Shown here: in pieces, positions 1 through 8,976 of the stretch
Layout: the number at the start of each line of letters is the position of its first letter
Position numbering within the stretch: the stretch's first letter is position 1
Source of the DNA: Proteromonas lacertae
Taxonomy: Eukaryota; Sar; Bigyra; Opalinata; Proteromonadidae
Assembly: GCA_002245135.1 (NCBI GenBank)
Contig: NGBS01000341.1
Coordinates: 1-33,560, forward strand
Direction: 5' to 3'
Length of the DNA stretch: 33,560 nucleotides
The notes under the pieces: model-generated
Database searches by the model: none
What the model saw: the letters and a program-made list of their open reading frames with translations, nothing else
Told to the model about the DNA's origin: nothing
Made by a program: the position numbers and the translations under genes

Positions 1-463
1 AAACCCTAACCCTAACCCCTAACCCTAACCCTAACCCTAACCCTAACCCTAACCCTAACCCTAACCCTAACCCTAACCCTAACCCTAACCTAACCCTAAC
101 CCTAACCCTAACCCTAACCCTAACCCTAACCCTAACCCTAACCCTAACCCTAACCCTAACCCCCTAACCCTAACCTAACCCTAACCCTAACCCTAACCCT
201 AACCCTAACCCTAACCCTAACCCTAACCCTAACCCTAACCCCCTAACCCTAACCCTAACCCTAACCCTAACCCTAACCCTAACCCTAACCCTAACCCTAA
301 CCCTAACCCTAACCCTAACCCTAACCCCTAACCCTAACCCTAACCCTAACCCTAACCCCTAACCCTAACCCTAACCCTAACCCTAACCCTAACCCTAACC
401 CCTAAAACCCTAACCCTAACCCTAACCCTAACCCTAACCCTAACCCTAACCCTAACCCTAACC
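1..463. repeat. Telomere, (CCCTAA)n / TTAGGG-type
   Basis: About 75 tandem CCCTAA units read C-rich 5' to 3', as expected for the left end of a chromosome with TTAGGG on the 3' strand. Most units are exact. Irregular ones include CCCCTAA (near 14, 160, 238, 325, 353 and 396), CCTAA (near 88 and 172) and a CCTAAAACCC junction near 400. The array stops abruptly at 463, and coding sequence of a glycosyltransferase begins at once, with no telomere-associated repeat between. The odd units may be telomerase slippage or homopolymer read errors. Confidence 0.98.
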
Positions 464-1087
464 GAATCTATAACAATAACAAAGTGTAAGCTAATTATTT
501 ATTTCAATTCAGATATTGTATTTCATAAAAATATTAAGAAATTAATAAAACAATTAGTAGATGATTATAAACTATTACATAGAGAAATATTAATTGTAGG
601 AAAAAGAGGAGATATATTTTGGAGAAATTATTCAACATATTCAAACCATGATTGTATTTGGGAAAATAGCAAAATTCATTCAGGAAAAGGAATAGATTAT
701 TTCATATTTTCAAGATTTTCTTTTACATATAATAAAATCATCATACTTAACGAAATAATTGTAGGAAGGGTTAGATATGATAATATCATTTTGGCTTTAA
801 TGTTAAATGATAATAACACCATTGTTATTGATAGTACATATTTTATAAAAGCTCTACATTTAAGTGTATCAAAAGAAGAAAAAAATGAGTTGATTAAAGT
901 ATTGTTATTATAAATATATTACTAGCATCAAAAGCATACAGATTATTTCTATAACTATAATGTAACAAAAAAATACAAAATAGATTATTGCACTGTATTA
1001 GGATCAGTAGATAATATTAAAATCCACATTGATGAAAAGAATTATATATCTACATTTATAAACATTTCTAAATGCAGTAATACTTAA
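464..1087 (+). pseudogene. Glycosyltransferase gene truncated by the telomere (C-terminal part)
   Basis: One reading frame is open from the last telomere repeat to a TAA at 911 and resumes in the same frame at 926-1087. It shows a pattern I know from a GT-A-like family: YFNSDIVF, then ILIVGKRGDIFW, then NEIIVGRVRYDN, then VIDSTYFIKALH, and after the gap HQKHTDYF. Family members usually have NSDI, VGRR, a GRPG-DN motif and an IDAT...HQNHDY tail in that order, so the order is right. The N-terminal half is missing and would lie beyond the telomere. The interruption at 866-925 begins GTATCA, ends TTACTAG and is 60 nt; removing it joins ALHLS to HQKH in frame, so it may be an intron. Not expressible as it stands, for want of a start codon. 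Confidence 0.7.
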
Positions 1088-1581
1088 CCCATATTATGAA
1101 GACAAATAAAATATCATTATTATACTTTAATTGTTTGTATTTTAGTGAATGAAACACTTAAATAAAATAGTTTATGTGACAAGACAATAACATGATTAAA
1201 CTTTTAAAGTAGAAACAGCTCATGATAAATGAAGGTATTGAATGAAAGGAAGAAGATAATGAAGGTAAATCAACACCTCCTGGAGATGGTAACAACGCTG
1301 ACAATAGTGTTGTGAACCACTAACATCTATCATCGATAATGATCCTGAGCTTCAACTTCAACAATAAGAAACAGACAACTAAAAATTATCCGATAATAGT
1401 CAATGTTAACAGGGTGATGTCCTTCTAAATTGCTAAGTATATAATTTTAAATAATTAAAATCTATAAATATAAAATACAATAATTAATAAAATCCTGAAA
1501 TAAACTGTCTAAATTTTCCATCTACTGTGATTGATTTTAGAGCTTTTATTAATATAATGTAAATATGAAGGAGATATTTTT
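1088..1581. other. Non-genic stretch with possible decayed coding sequence
   Basis: No intact gene. Around 1230-1436 base composition looks like decayed coding sequence: one frame gives PGDGNNADNSVVNH and another, from 1323, gives IIDNDPELQLQQ followed by polar residues, interrupted by TAA at 1365, 1380, 1407 and 1434. The rest is plain AT-rich sequence. I do not recognise the source. Confidence 0.35.
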
Positions 1582-2270
1582 TCAGGATTTATATACCACT
1601 AGGAAATAATCGTTGTAGGACTTGCTAGCTATGTACTTCTCCTGGAGTTCACCACTCTCCTCAATGTTGTTCTCCAAAGGATTGCTCTTAATGAAAGATA
1701 AGGAATTACCTTCTCTGTCTTGAGTATCATCAGTGTTGTTGTTAGGAGCTATCTCTGATAGCAAGGTAGTTAAGTAGTGTAAATCATCACTGTTGTTTAT
1801 CTTGACTTGCAACACCTTCTTAAGCTTCTGCTGTACTGCCTTCACAACTCTTGAAGTAAGCTTCTTCTTCCTTGATTTGATTCCTTTGTCTTTATCGTTT
1901 ACCATCGATATCTTTACCATGGACGATTGACTATTGGAAAAGAACTTCTATTGCTTATCAGTCCTCCTCAGGATTGTGATAGTTGTACCAAGTCTTTACA
2001 ATCACCGAGGACTTCAAAGCTTCTGATTGTTAATGAAGTTTACTTAGAGTCGATAGATTGAACCTCCTGGTATCTATCTTGTACTGCTTAAGTTGATTGC
2101 CCATCTCTTGAGTCTTTATATCATCATCATCTTCCGGTGCATTCTCTTGGACTTCCTTCTAGGATAGTTGTCAGGAGGATCTTCAAGGCACTTGTTCTTT
2201 CGATTGTAAGTTGCTTCTTCAATCTCCATTATTATTTTCAACTGAAAATCGTCGAACAATTCCTTGTCCT
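1582..2270 (-). other. GC-richer block with two short minus-strand ORFs of unknown origin
   Basis: This block is visibly richer in G and C than its surroundings. It holds two minus-strand open frames, 1582-1920 (112 residues, basic N-terminal part with KSRKKK, then polar and acidic) and 2116-2319 (67 residues, ending in a basic KSKRMHRK stretch). Both contain an NDKDK motif near the start of the 1582-1920 frame and early in the other, so they may be duplicated pieces of one sequence. There are no recognisable domains. The texture resembles the block at 13257-13836, so both could be pieces of one repeat or element family. Coding status is doubtful. Confidence 0.3.
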
Positions 2271-3170
2271 TATCATTGGGAATTAGAAATAGATGAAACT
2301 GAAAATCAAACATCTCCAATCAATTAAGTATTTGAAATAACTCCAATTCAAAGTATTTTACAACTAGGTGAATGTGAAGAAATGGAATTGAGATATTCTG
2401 GAATACCACATGTATTATCAAGAGCATTGGGTAAATGTTATGTAGATGGAGGACCAGTTTATAATATCAAAATGAAAGGTGAAAGTTCAGTCGTATCTTA
2501 TAGATTGGATAAACAAAATATTGATTTTGGTAGAATTCCTTATATTAAAGTAGAAGAAATAGATTTTCATATATTTAATACAGGCTCAGTAGATTTTCCA
2601 TTTAAAATCTCAACTGATAGTGCATCTCGACCTGGTTAAGTTGGTGTTTCACCATGTAATGGATTAATTTCATCTCATGATCAACAAAGAATCTCTGTTA
2701 AAATGAGAGTAGGAATTCCAGATTCAGTAATAGAGAAATTAGTAATAGAAATAGCTCATTATGTTCCAATAGATTTTCTACTTTATATAACAGGTATTTA
2801 TGCAAATATTAAAGTGAATGATGCTAAATTGGTAATACCAGATATTTGGGAACATTACTTAGAAGAAGCTGATAGATTGATTGAATTATTTAATACAGAA
2901 CATCCATTATCATTCCCAGCTGTACCATCACCAATCAAACAACAACCATCTTTACCTGAAGTAGTAGAATCATCAATAAATGAAAGTAATAATAACACTA
3001 TTATAAATACTGAAGGATAAGAACCAAGACAACAACAACAGCCAGAACAACCATCAACAGAAGAAGAAAAAGAAAAACCAGCTGAAGCTGAAAAACCAAT
3101 AATTGTAGATGGAGTTCCAGTTAATTCACCAACACTTGGTAAACCAGCAGTAAAAGAATTAAATTAATGA
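2271..3170 (+). pseudogene. HYDIN: HYDIN-like axonemal protein fragment (ASH/MSP-type domains)
   Basis: A single frame runs about 300 codons. It contains stretches close to HYDIN of the ciliary central-pair apparatus: YVDGGPVYNIKMKGESS (HYDIN has a GGPTYE-LKGEAS motif), then DFGRIPYIKVEEIDFHIFN followed by TGSVDFPF, then VSPCNGLISSHDQQRISV and VGIPDSVIEKLVIEIAH ending in a GIYANIKV motif (HYDIN: GIP-VF...F-I-VAH-P...GEGIFPR). These are beta-sandwich ASH (ASPM-SPD-2-HYDIN) repeats. After about residue 215 the protein turns Q/P/E-rich. The frame is interrupted only by TAA codons (2325, 2637, 3018, 3165), each where glutamine would fit, and then meets TGA at 3168. HYDIN is normally thousands of residues long, so this is a small piece. 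It lies directly upstream of the integrase fossil. The start of homology is uncertain because the frame is also open into the GC-richer block. Confidence 0.75.
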
Positions 3171-4331
3171 TCCAGTTCATGGTTATTATAGTATTAACAG
3201 AAAGATGATTAGAGCTTATTTGACAACCTGCTATGATTGTATTAAACTTAATGAGGCTAAAAGAGTACAACCAACACATCTTATTGTTGTTACAAGACCT
3301 AGAGAAAGAGTTTTGATTGATCTTGTAGAAATGGACAATTGCAATGAAGATTACACGAACATAAAAGAAGAAGATCTCTACCAGTATATCTTAACTGTCA
3401 TCAATCATTGCTCTAATTTTATCATGTTATGTGCCCAGAAACGCAAAACAGATAAAGAAACAGTGAAAAATGTACAATCTTTTATAAGAATCTTTGGCCT
3501 CCTGAAATTATGCAGATGAATAATGGTAAAGAATTCAAAAATGCTTTAATGAAAGATATGCTTAGTCAATATGGTATCATAATTGCGCATAGCAAGCCTA
3601 GACACCCACAGTGCAATGGTAAAGTGGAGAAACATAATAGATTCATTAAAGAAAAGATATCAGCTATGAAGGTTAATAATCCTGATGTTTATTGGAGTGA
3701 ATACTTGGAAAGAATAACAGAAATAATTAATAATCATAGATGCAGAAGAACAAATTGTAAAGGAAGATCCTTATTCTTTATGGACATGAAAGAGTTGATG
3801 ATTCAGAATAAGAAGTTTAAACCAGATTATACTAATATAGAAGGTGATGATAATGATGGTAATGATGATAGTGATGGCGAAGAAGTTAAAGCAGACAGTG
3901 AATATGAAGAAGAAGGAGCTAATGGCGTTAATAGCAATAATGGTGGTTCTGATAATGTTATAGATGTAGATGAAGATGGTAATGATAGCGATAATAGCGA
4001 TGATGGTGGTAATGGTGAAGTAACAATAATGGAAGAAGAAGATTATAAAGAAAGATTCAAAAAAGATATAACACAAAATGGAAGTATCATAGAACAGTTT
4101 CAAGATTATATAGACGAAAGAAACTTTAATTATAATAACAAAATGAGAGATAATTCCATTAACAAATTAGGAAATAAACTAGTTAATCCAGAACATGGAG
4201 ATGTGGTTATTACAGCTGTGAAAAGAAAGATGCGCCAAGATGAAAAGAGTCTAGCATTAGTTAAAGATGATAAAGTTAATAAAAAGCAATATTTAGTGTA
4301 TATTATTAAATTATTACTATCTAATGTATAG
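3171..4331 (+). pseudogene. Fossil part: integrase with acidic C-terminal tail
   Basis: Integrase core of the fossil element. An HHCC-like zinc-binding region (HGYYSINRK ... CYDC) is followed by an RNase-H-fold catalytic core (VLIDLVEM; HPQCNGKVEKHNRFIKEK) of the kind shared by retroviral, Ginger and Polinton integrases. From about 3840 to 4030 the tail is dominated by Asp, Glu, Asn, Gly and Ser, an acidic low-complexity extension that I do not associate with a standard chromodomain or GPY/F module. The reading is fossil and is described only as a part of the element. Confidence 0.65.
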
Positions 4332-4477
4332 TAATGAAAACATGCAAATTCCATTAGTATCATCTACACCTTTAATAAAGCTTGAAGTTTCATCAAAATT
4401 ATTAGAGAATATGAAGAAAACAGCAGACAAAATACTAGTATATATGATGATAATTTATATTAAATAGATTCATCCTA

Positions 4478-5322
4478 ATGAATTCAAAAAAACATCAACA
4501 AATTGTAATGAATTCAAAAAAGAATGCAGTGCATGATATATTTGGTATTAGAACTTCTGAAGAAGATATTAAGGATCCAATAACTAATGATCACTTGGAA
4601 TTTGTTGAAAGATTTATAAAAAGTATTGGAAAAATTCAACTTGGATTAAATGAAATTCATTTCATATTGGAATTATACAATTTAAATCAACATTATTACG
4701 TATGCAAAGATAAACAAATGATAATGAATAAAGAGATGGAAGCATTCATAATTAGAGCTAAAGATAGTAACAATTATTACACTGTTATCATTCATCATGA
4801 TAATAAAACAATCGAAGTTAAAGATTTATTTGGCGAAGATGATTATGCAGAAGGTATTCGTCGTATTGGTAGATATGATAGAAGTGTAGGTGAAATAATA
4901 TCTCAATATAAGATTTTCAAGACCAATGTTAATACTAACTTTCCTGAAGCAACAGAAATATTGGCTGCTGTAATGCTAATGATAAATATGTCTGAAGATC
5001 ATCCATATGTAAAATGGTAAATAGAAAAGATACTAGTGTTGCATCAATTACATTTGTTGATCACACTCATGATAGTTTGTTGTTTGTAAAAAAAATTAAA
5101 GGATATAATGATATTGGTCATGTAAGATTCTATGGACAACATCAACAACCGAAATATGAAGTAAATTGTAAAGAATTGGTGTATCATTTAAATATTAATA
5201 ATCAACTAAAAGGAGATGAATTCCTGTTTTTATTACATTATATTTCCAACAACAATAAGAATGTTATTGATACTAGTGTTGTAATTTTTAATGAAAAGCA
5301 AGAGGATAATAAAAAAAGATAA
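4478..5322 (+). pseudogene. Fossil part: uncharacterised middle region
   Basis: Two frames (4478-5020, 180 residues; 5014-5322, 102 residues) lie between the integrase and protease parts. The first begins with a repeated MNSKK motif (4478 and 4508) and has a mixed alpha/beta look with LFGEDDYAEGIRRIGRYD; the second has SLLFVKKIKGYND and FLFLLHYIS. No family recognised. Position suggests they belong to the element, possibly as the N-terminal region of the protease-bearing protein. Confidence 0.4.
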
Positions 5323-5329
5323 GTGAAAA

Positions 5330-5765
5330 AGGAATTTATTATTTTCCAATATGTGATCCAAATCAAAGTCATTGGAGTTTATGGGAAGTAGATTATGTTC
5401 CTAATGACTATATGATGTTTAGAATATATGACAGTTTAGCAATTTATATGAACAAAGAACCAAGAAATATAGTTATAAAGAATATTAAACAACTCTTTTA
5501 TTCTTGCAATCGTGAATTAGAATCATATGAAATAGTAGATACAAAAGTTCATCAAACAGATGCTGTAACTTGTGGATATTACTGTTTATTCTTTCTTGGA
5601 GCCAGATTGAATAATTTGGAAATAACAAAGATTCAAAATATAGAAAGTTTTAATATAAAATACTTCATTGATGATTTAATTGAAGGTATAGAAAGTTTAA
5701 ATAACGAAGAAAAAGCGAAATTGTTTTACATTTACAACAAAAAAAACATTTATAGATTTAAATAA
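5330..5765 (+). pseudogene. Fossil part: adenain/Ulp1-like cysteine protease
   Basis: Shows the C48/C5-type cysteine peptidase layout: a His motif (SHWSLWEVDY), a YDSL strand, and a Cys motif TCGYYCLFFLGAR preceded by HQTDAV. The CG-YC-FFL form is closer to adenovirus and Polinton proteases than to cellular SUMO proteases. In Polintons this enzyme is thought to mature virion proteins; here it is a fossil part of the element. Confidence 0.6.
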
Positions 5766-5770
5766 TTCAT

Positions 5771-6570
5771 TTTCTTTAAAAAATCTAAAAAGTATCTTTA
5801 TATAATAACAATGTATTTGTTAGGCACACACTTCCACATAACATAAAAAACAATTTTAGAAAAAGATTTGAGTTGAATGTTGTTTCAACTTATTTTCTGA
5901 TTTCAATTTTGTTATATTTGTTAATAATATATTATGATTATCTCATATATGAAATATGAGAAATCAAAAGTGTCTCCTAGACAAACGGCGTGAGAAGATT
6001 TAGAAATACGCCGTTTGTCTAGGAGACATTTTTCACTTCTCAATTTTCTTCTGTAACTTATGTGTATCATTTCATAATCATTGATACTATTATATAAAAC
6101 AAAAAACAACACATAAATTATAACTTTGTAATTTATACAAAAGAAGCTAAGTGTTAATAATATATTGTAAATGGCTACACGCTGAAATGAATGATTTTTA
6201 TAGAAGGTATTGAAATATGAAATAAATTAATTTGTTGTAGCTTTGATATTCATGTCGATTAAAGATTGTATTTCTGTTTATATTGTAGATATTAACTTTG
6301 CAACTAAAATTATAGATTTATATGAAAACCATGTGCATATAAAACAAGTGTTTATATCAAAATATTAATTTTCGTACAAATAAGGGGGTAAGAAAATTCA
6401 AGTTTTTAGTTACATTTTTTTATTTATATCAACAACAGAAGTGAGTTGTAAGCTAATATTTTATATTATTCATGTACTTAATATGTATTAATAGATTATG
6501 TAAAAAAATTTGCTACATAGACTAATTAAGTCATATCGTGACATGTCTATCATATACAAAATGTTAAAAT
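5771..6570. other. Intergenic AT-rich stretch
   Basis: Apart from the hairpin at 5971-6028, I see no gene, RNA or repeat here. Short frames are overlapped by noncoding-looking AT-rich sequence. Confidence 0.5.
5971..6028. repeat. Perfect 21-bp inverted repeat (hairpin)
   Basis: Left arm 5971-5991 (TGTCTCCTAGACAAACGGCGT) and right arm 6008-6028 are exact reverse complements around a 16-nt loop. The arms share the AGACAAACGGC core of the dispersed repeat family called B here. This is much GC-richer than the flanks. It could be a MITE relic, a transposase binding site or a recombination site; no function is shown. Confidence 0.85.
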
Positions 6571-6671
6571 AAAAGTAACAATTTATCATTAAAAGAAGTG
6601 TAATTGTGTATTTAGTTTGTTTTGAAAGTGTCTGGTAGACAAACGGCCAACTCTGACAAAGGCGTACAACA
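6571..6671 (+). repeat. Dispersed repeat B, copy 1 (partial)
   Basis: Shares AGTAACAATTT-TCAT, TTTAGTTTGTTTT-AAAGTGTCTGGTAGACAAACGGCCAACT and a GACAAA-GGCG-ACAACAG end with the copies at 15440, 20681 and 24633 (inverted). This copy is the most diverged and lacks the outer left part. The core holds two ACAAACGGC-like words (the second altered to ACAAAGGCG here). Confidence 0.8.
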
Positions 6672-6678
6672 GAAATAA

Positions 6679-6840
6679 TAATTCGATTATTATATAATAA
6701 TATTTTATGAGTAATGACTATTTCAACTTCAGACTTTTCTCCTTCACTTGATTCACTCTCTTCATTGCTAATACCACTAAAATTATCTAATATATATTTT
6801 ATAATTATATTACTTTTTTTCTTCACCAAGACTGTTTTGT
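6679..6840 (-). pseudogene. Short acidic coding-like fragment, unidentified
   Basis: On the minus strand the sequence reads KKKSNIIIKYILDNFSGISN followed by ESESSEGEKSEVEIVI, a basic then acidic segment with coding-like texture. It has no clear ATG (the frame can only begin at GTG near 6829) and runs straight into repeat B copy 1. Probably a scrap of a host gene or element cut by the repeat. No family recognised. Confidence 0.3.
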
Positions 6841-6984
6841 ATTTGTAGAAACTGAAATACCAATATCATTTCTTAATTCACAATAACATCTTTTATAATT
6901 TTTTTATTTGCTCTTTTTCAGATGGATAATAATATATAGTAAGGGCTACAGACCATTAGGCTCGAATGCTGTGCCACCAAGCTT

Positions 6985-7210
6985 GTTTTATTTGATCAAG
7001 GTTTGATCAAGCCTCAATTCTATTTTGCAAAGGTTTGATTTGACTTCCTGGTTTGTGCATCAAACTTTTTTTTCATGTTTGTTGATAGTTTGAGTTCATT
7101 CAAAATTTTTTATAATTTCCCCAAAACTCAAACAGATATTCAAACCTCTTTAATTCAATTTTTTTTTTAAAGTTCCCCAAAACTCAAACAAACATTCAAA
7201 CCTCTTTATG
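6985..7210. repeat. CAAAC/GTTTG-rich repeat with a 56-bp direct duplication
   Basis: TTTGATCAAG occurs twice near 6990-7010. The words GTTTGAGTT (near 7088) and AACTCAAAC (near 7124 and 7180) are inverted. A segment beginning TTCCCCAAAACTCAAACA is repeated at 7117 and 7173, giving a period of 56 bp. It looks like a small degenerate MITE or satellite; no coding sequence. Confidence 0.6.
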
Positions 7211-7271
7211 CAAAAATTAAGATTTTAATTAATTAATGTTCGTATAAGAATTGCAAATCAGCCAATCTTAA

Positions 7272-7544
7272 TTAGTTGTTTATAGTGATGTTTACTAATC
7301 GTTCAACAACACTTTCTTGTTTATCAATGGATCTCATTCTTAACACATTATGTATTTTTCTCTTTCTTTCTTTTGTGCTCATAATAGGGAATGTATGTTT
7401 GACTTTCTCATTGGTTAAATCAACAATTTCTTCTTTTTCTTTAATTTGATGATCTCTTTGTTCAATCAAATCAGTGTAACTAAAACTGTATTCATTAGGT
7501 AAATTACCATTTGGTATTACAAATTTAGAACCTTTAAAATGCAC
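7272..7544 (-). CDS. Hypothetical 90-residue protein, doubtful
   Basis: An ATG-started minus-strand frame of 90 residues: polar, with a charged KEKEEIVDLTNEKVKH segment and a basic STKERKRKIHNVLRMR stretch. No domain recognised. Its first two codons overlap the start of the plus-strand DUF3431-like fragment at 7539, an unlikely arrangement for two live genes. It may be a fragment of a longer gene. Coding status uncertain. Confidence 0.3.
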   Translation of the reverse strand: MHFKGSKFVIPNGNLPNEYSFSYTDLIEQRDHQIKEKEEIVDLTNEKVKHTFPIMSTKERKRKIHNVLRMRSIDKQESVVERLVNITINN

Positions 7545-7925
7545 TCTTTATTGTCTTTACAATCTAATTCTTATGATGCTAGCGAAGCTGGTTTAATATT
7601 AGATTATATTATAACAAATTACTATTCTAATAGATATAATATTTATTTATTTATTCATGATCATGATACATCAAAGCATTATTTAACATCAATAGTAGAT
7701 AGAATTAACAAAATATCAAAAGAAAGTTATATATATTATAAGAATTTAGTCAGAATAAATTGTCATTATTATACTAAAAATTACTGGAGAAACGATTCAG
7801 GATATTACAAAATACTGATGGTAGAAAAATATCTCACAGAAAATAGAATTCAACATGTGAATCTATCTATGATAATTAAAAATGAGTATGTAATTCCATG
7901 CTGTGCGTCTTTTATTATTAAATAG
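7539..7925 (+). pseudogene. DUF3431-like protein fragment
   Basis: 128 residues resembling the middle and C-terminal part of DUF3431 proteins, which occur next to glycosyltransferases in fungi, oomycetes and algae. Matching features are SNSYDASEAGLILDYIITNY (family: N-GREA-YL-YII-NY), the aromatic/acidic strand IYLFIHDHDTSKHYLTSI, YYKNLVRINCHYY, and the terminal PCCASFIIK (family: CCAQF-V). The usual N-terminal part (SRY-ED-WL and the following strand) is absent, and upstream sequence does not supply it in any frame. The family's chemistry is unknown; it is suspected to act on sugars. Truncated at the 5' end, probably dead. Confidence 0.6.
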
Positions 7926-7979
7926 AAACTTATACATCTAAATAAAAGGCAATATTATATAGTATAAGAAATTCTTTAA

Positions 7980-8340
7980 GGAATTTCTCATTATTTGGCT
8001 CCAACATTTCCAAGAGATTCAACCTTCCTATCCAAGTCCGATATTGCTCTGCAACATCGTCCTTGGTAAGGGAGCTTCCTTTGAGACGTCCTTACCCATA
8101 CTCCGAAAGAGATCACTGCTTCTTCATTACCATCACCTCGTGGTAACCAACACTTCTAGATAGCTTCCAGGAGTACCCGTAGGAGATCGTCTCATAGGTA
8201 GGTATAGAAATAGCTTAGAGGAGTTCCCGTAGGGAAGTAGACCTCGTTGGGATGAATCTCGTAAAAACCTTACGTAAATAGGACTATGGGACTTTGTTAC
8301 AGAGTTCTAGCGATTGTTCTAGGAGTCCGTCCCATTCTTA
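7980..8340 (+). repeat. GC-richer dispersed repeat A, copy 1
   Basis: The segment from about 8131 (CATCACCTCG) through CTTCTAGATAGCTTCC, GGAGATCGTCTCATAG, GAGGAGTTCCCGTAGGGAAG and a TTACAGAGTTCTAG end near 8310 recurs inverted at 8977-9116 and, more diverged, at 15869-15970, 26403-26585 and 30721-30850. The part at 7980-8130 is not shared with the inverted copy. Noncoding, and much GC-richer than its neighbours. Confidence 0.8.
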
Positions 8341-8976
8341 AATTATAGATTTCAACTTTATCATAATTTTCAATTATATATATATACCAAAAGTCCATAT
8401 TCTTCGTATAATTATATATATTTTTAATTGGTTTAGATTTAAAGAATTATGAAAAGATTATAGATAGAATAGCATACTACTAAATTTATTATGGAATGGA
8501 TTGATTCAAAAATATGGAAGAATGAGTGATAAGCCAGATAGTAAGGAATATAAATCAAAAATGGTTAAGAAAGAGTCTTACTATATCACTTGAAGAAATA
8601 AAGAACATAGTTGCATTGAAAAATGAGAATATAATCTAAATTTAAGTGATAAATTTAATATGAAATGGATTATACTCATTTTTCATATTAAATGCAGTAA
8701 TAATGGAATACAGTATGTGAAATGTATTGGTTGTAATAGGATTTATAGGAATATCTTCTTCAGAAATTGATTCTTTTTTATAAATTGATAATTTACACAA
8801 ATATTTAACATTTATACTTTAATTTGTGTATTTAATTTGTGTATGTTACTTAATATTAAATTATCCTATATCAATGAATTTTAGATGTAATGCACACAGT
8901 CTCATCTACATCAGAAATACCTAATCTTTGAATTAATTTCTCTTTACTCTCATACCACCATATATAGTAAATAAAT
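8341..8976. other. AT-rich spacer between inverted repeat A copies
   Basis: No gene recognised. It is bounded by repeat A copy 1 (direct) and copy 2 (inverted), so 8131-9116 has the outline of a foldback element or of a deleted element with long inverted ends. No transposase frame is visible inside. Confidence 0.5.

Larger units (their letters stand above)
3171..5770 (+). mobile_element. Fossil integrase/cysteine-protease element (Polinton/Maverick or Ginger type)
   Basis: A broken, incomplete plus-strand element. Its parts in order are a zinc-binding and DDE-type retroviral-like integrase (about 3171-3830) with a long acidic Asp/Asn/Gly-rich tail (to 4331), two uncharacterised frames (4478-5322), and an adenain/Ulp1-like cysteine protease (about 5330-5765). 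Integrase plus an adenain-like protease is the Polinton/Maverick signature, but some Ginger-type integrase transposons also carry Ulp1-like proteases. I see no polymerase B, packaging ATPase or capsid gene and found no terminal inverted repeats, so family assignment stays open. It carries a few breaks but its protein motifs are still easy to read, so it is not very ancient. Confidence 0.65.

Noticed and set aside
488-514. 27-nt intron GTAAGC...TTCAG just after the telomere
   Set aside because: The frame is already open through it and encodes the expected KLIIYFNSDIV strand, so no splicing is needed.
3771-4363. Minus-strand frames of 110 and 77 residues
   Set aside because: They mirror the Asp/Asn-rich tail of the integrase fossil and have low-complexity Ile/Phe composition; shadows.
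6935-6985. Possible tRNA (GGCTCGAATGC resembles a T-arm)
   Set aside because: The T-loop lacks a matching 5-bp stem and no acceptor, D or anticodon arm can be folded around it.
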